Shown: positions 62,601-64,000 of the stretch, piece by piece
How the letters are laid out: each line of letters begins with the position of its first letter
Numbering within the stretch: position 1 is the first letter of the stretch
DNA from: Euwallacea fornicatus
Taxonomy: Eukaryota; Arthropoda; Insecta; Coleoptera; Curculionidae
DNA length: 64,000 bases
Assembly (NCBI RefSeq): GCF_040115645.1
Contig: NC_089572.1
Coordinates: 1,178,001-1,242,000 of the forward strand
Direction: 5' to 3'
Program-made: the position numbers and the translations under genes
Notes under the pieces: model-generated
The model's database searches: none
The model's input: the letters and a program-made list of their open reading frames with translations, nothing else
What the model was told of the DNA's origin: nothing

Positions 62601-64000
62601 GAGTCTTCTGACACTAAGGGACCAAGTAGGGGAATAACATTGTTTCTCCAATATTAATCGACAATAATCGAGTTATCCAGCTCGTTCCTTTATTCCTCGA
62701 TTATCACGGTGGTTTTTTTTATTAGCAAGGCGCCATCATGAGCTGGATAATAGAATCTATAATTGGCATCCTCATTTGCAATTCCGCTCGACTGGATTTT
62801 CTTTATGGAAGTTTTAATGGGTATTGATCGAGTGCTTGTTTACGACGCTAATGCCGCCACCGACAGTCGTTTCAGACTCTGTACTTGTCGTGGCAAGGTC
62901 CGCAAGTACCATTCCACTGAACCGTTTGGTTCCTAATCGTCTCATTATGCTAATTTATGGTCCGGTTGCGTCAGTTTCTAAATGACAATTTCGCAATCCC
63001 ACGAATCCCAGATGGTTCAAAAAGGAGGTGTGTTCGAAGAAAATATGTGATAGTGTGCGACATGTCACGATACAAGTTATTCATGCTTCTGAGTTAAATG
63101 ATTCAAATGTTTCATATGAAAGAAATTGGATCTCTCTTCTATCTTTCACGTCTTCATCTCTTTTCCTCCTCCGATATATAACTCTTTTTTCCTCGCTTTT
63201 CTCTTCCATCTACTCCACTAAATGGGTTTTTTCACATTGTGCTTTGCCTTCCCTATCTGTGATGGGCGTTCCGTTTTTTTTACTTACTGTGTTTCTCCAA
63301 TTCTCCTCAATGCTTAGTATAACGTTCCTTCTCTTCTTCTCCTCATTTTAGTTGTTAACTGCCATTCTGGTCTTGAAAAAAAACTTCACATGAAAGACTA
63401 AATAATCACCAATAGGTTGTGCCTAAAGACTACAAGACGATGGCTGCTCTATCTAAAGCCATTGCCAAGAACGTGCTCTTCTCACATCTGGACGAGAACG
63501 AACGCTCCGACATCTTTGACGCCATGTTCCCGGTCACCTTCCTTCCGGGGGAGGTCATCATCCAACAGGGAGACGAGGGCGATAACTTCTACGTGATCGA
63601 TCAGGGCGAAGTGGAGGTAAGATGAGCACGGATATAAAGGTTTTGGGAGGGCGTTTCTCACAAAATTAAAAACAATTCGCAGGTATACGTGAATAACGAA
63701 CTGGTCGTCACGATCGGCGAGGGCGGGAGCTTCGGGGAATTAGCTCTGATCTACGGCACCCCCAGGGCGGCCACCGTCAAAGCCAAGACAGATGTCAAAT
63801 TGTGGGGCATCGACCGAGACTCGTACCGACGTATCTTGATGGGTTCCACCATTAGGAAACGCAAAATGTATGAGGAATTTCTCGCGCGGGTTTCGATTTT
63901 GGAGAATCTGGACAAGTGGGAGCGACTGACGGTGGCCGATGCCCTGGAACCAGTCAGTTTCGAGGACAGCGAGACCATAGTGCGACAAGGCGAGCCTGGC
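41646..64000 (+). CDS. Pka-R1: cAMP-dependent protein kinase type I regulatory subunit (3' end outside window)
   Basis: Visible exons: 41646-41810, 62052-62207, 63416-63616 and 63683 to the window end, all in phase 0. Exon 1 encodes the dimerisation/docking domain (ECESYVQQHNVQQILKDCIV, FLREHFQKLER). Exon 2 carries the linker and the pseudosubstrate RRRGGIS. Exons 3 and 4 encode cAMP-binding domain A, with the phosphate-binding cassette GGSFGELALIYGTPRAAT, and lead into domain B. The type I subunit holds the catalytic subunit inactive until cAMP binds; its pseudosubstrate has Gly-Ile instead of a phosphorylatable Ser. The first intron is about 20.2 kb and contains alternative first exons, CRE-type sites and a nested antisense gene. 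The second cAMP site and C terminus are beyond the window. Confidence 0.95.
44027..44034. promoter_or_regulatory. Perfect cAMP response element TGACGTCA
   Basis: Palindromic CREB/ATF site 300 bp before the ATG of the short alternative first exon at 44335. It lies in a locally GC-richer segment that looks like a promoter. Confidence 0.55.
44335..44349 (+). CDS. Pka-R1: Candidate alternative first coding exon of Pka-R1 (MSLDL)
   Basis: ATG in the context gacaATGTCG opens five codons and meets a strong donor TTG|GTAAGT in phase 0. That matches the phase-0 start of the common exon at 62052. The product would lack the dimerisation/docking domain. The leader 44040-44334 resembles a 5' UTR and promoter. 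It is short, so chance is possible. Confidence 0.4.
47509..53165 (-). CDS. Nested antisense gene, transposon-linked insect protein family
   Basis: Six minus-strand exons: 53165-53003, 49494-49270, 48538-48412, 48360-48208, 48152-47927 and 47670-47509, giving 351 residues in one frame, entirely inside the Pka-R1 intron. The N half has KSKRKLQKHLRSAGLAYV, then CQCPHKCDELVP, ARQKLFQQFYGLGEADMQNQF and VEVCQKAFVSAFVITTKRVR. This arrangement (basic start, CxCxxKC, K(L/I)F..F..LG, VCKK-type FL motif) recalls a family often encoded by or near insect transposons. The C half is Asn-, Ser- and Pro-rich with a basic PPPPKKVKKQ patch (nuclear-signal-like) and ends with a compact WRLDNPLLPIGLVIPDG block. 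Function unknown; nuclear DNA-related role is only an inference. The start at 53165 lies in a GC-rich promoter-like segment. Confidence 0.75.
48651..48710. repeat. Perfect 25-bp hairpin with 10-nt loop
   Basis: 48651-48675 and 48686-48710 are exactly complementary (arm starts taacttttttatttg). It lies in the second intron of the nested antisense gene and the Pka-R1 intron, so it would be transcribed from both strands. Confidence 0.9.
49495..53002. other. First intron of the nested gene
   Basis: Left part AT-rich with many short aat-act words (50180-50400) also seen near 42230-42310. From 51450 to 53200 the DNA is much richer in CG and holds a minus-strand 76-codon frame (51469-51699, MARPVCSSGRGFSPLL...) that might be an alternative first exon, but has no family match. 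Confidence 0.45.
52786..52792 (+). promoter_or_regulatory. TATA box of a possible plus-strand promoter
   Basis: TATAAAT in CG-rich DNA, with a strong donor GTGAGT at 52923. A noncoding first exon of Pka-R1 of about 100 bp (about 52817-52922) would fit; its ATG at 52858 is out of phase with exon 2. TTACGTCA occurs upstream at 52075-52082. Tentative. Confidence 0.3.
53166..56420. other. Pka-R1 intron, middle part
   Basis: Left end is the promoter region of the nested gene. The rest has no supported gene. Between 55270 and 56200 several segments resemble each other loosely, suggesting old tandem or dispersed repeat copies. Confidence 0.45.
56425..56439. promoter_or_regulatory. Paired CRE-like sites gacgtca / gacgtc
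   Basis: Two GACGTC cores 9 bp apart in a CG-rich segment, 51-57 bp before a TATA box. The arrangement looks like a CREB/ATF-responsive core promoter on the plus strand. Confidence 0.45.
56482..56569 (+). promoter_or_regulatory. TATA promoter and possible noncoding first exon of Pka-R1
   Basis: TATAAAA at 56482-56488. A start about 30 bp downstream would give an exon of about 60 bp ending at 56569 before the donor GTGAGT. Its ATG (56535) opens 35 nt in a phase that does not match exon 2, so it would act as 5' UTR with translation starting elsewhere. Confidence 0.35.
57318..57376. promoter_or_regulatory. CRE array: three sites in 21-bp register plus a half site
   Basis: TGACGTCA at 57327 and 57348 and TGATGTCA at 57369 lie exactly 21 bp apart, within a tandem repeat of unit tgacgtcattccctggatctg. 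ACGTCAT at 57318 adds a half site. 21 bp is two DNA helical turns, so bound factors would face the same side. CREB/ATF binding is inferred from the family consensus. Confidence 0.7.
58847..58909 (+). CDS. Pka-R1: Alternative first coding exon of Pka-R1 (21 codons)
   Basis: ATG 58847 opens MNLSGAFNGLSLQQQYDYYY plus Gln, ending at donor CAG|GTAACA in phase 0. The common exon at 62052 starts in phase 0, so joining is in frame. The product would replace the dimerisation/docking domain by a short Gln/Tyr-rich leader, giving a regulatory subunit that cannot dimerise or bind AKAPs in the usual way. Short type I isoforms of this sort from internal promoters are known for insect Pka-R1 in principle. 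Codon content and context support it; transcript evidence is not available here. Confidence 0.6.
59642..59657 (+). other. Candidate recursive (ratchet) splice site
   Basis: A pyrimidine run ending CAG is directly followed by GTGAGT (tttctttcag|gtgagt, junction after 59651). This is the zero-length-exon consensus of recursive splicing sites, which occur in long insect introns, as here. A further caggtgagtt follows about 23 bp later. Confidence 0.4.
62029..62036. promoter_or_regulatory. Perfect CRE next to the common Pka-R1 exon
   Basis: TGACGTCA 15 bp before the common coding exon at 62052. It could serve a promoter that starts within or just before this exon, or be a chance match. Confidence 0.35.
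62208..63415. other. Pka-R1 intron
   Basis: Intron between the linker exon and the exon starting cAMP site A. It is T/C-rich towards the right (63120-63350). Nothing else is recognised. Confidence 0.7.

Overview
The window is nuclear DNA of an insect, most likely a beetle. Genes are split by many very short introns (about 49-60 bp), intergenic DNA is AT-rich, and the protein set is animal (armitage, angel, aquaporin 12-like, Pka-R1, EIPR1, GRAM/VASt protein, CCSER). The order is an inference from style and protein similarity.

Left part (0-17 kb): the 3' two thirds of an SBK-type kinase (+), an angel CCR4-type nuclease (+), a complete 12-exon armitage/MOV10-type piRNA helicase (+), a tail-to-tail aquaporin 12-like gene (-), and EIPR1 (-), which is divergent from a GRAMD1/Aster sterol transporter (+, 17.3-22.2 kb). 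A coding-looking block sits inside the long GRAMD1 intron.

Middle (22-31 kb): transposon debris, a decayed heparanase copy (-) with a broken splice donor, a Lys at the nucleophile position and frameshifts, a nearly complete Tc1-like DD34E element with perfect 35-bp inverted repeats, and a secreted leucine-rich-repeat protein (-).

31-40 kb: a 12-exon CCSER (FAM190) homologue (-) with a myristoylation-type N terminus, then an M14 carboxypeptidase A-like digestive-type enzyme (-), with MITE-like inverted-repeat elements around them.

41.6-64 kb: Pka-R1 (+), the regulatory subunit of cAMP-dependent kinase, running off the right edge. Its first intron system is about 20 kb. It holds at least two alternative coding first exons in matching phase, a candidate recursive splice site, a nested antisense six-exon gene of transposon-linked ancestry, and a striking set of cAMP response elements, including three sites in perfect 21-bp register. 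The most interesting possible system here is cAMP/CREB feedback on the gene for the cAMP sensor itself, through alternative promoters.

Exon coordinates were derived by hand from frame, splice dinucleotides and family similarity. The exon sums of the complete multi-exon models are multiples of three.
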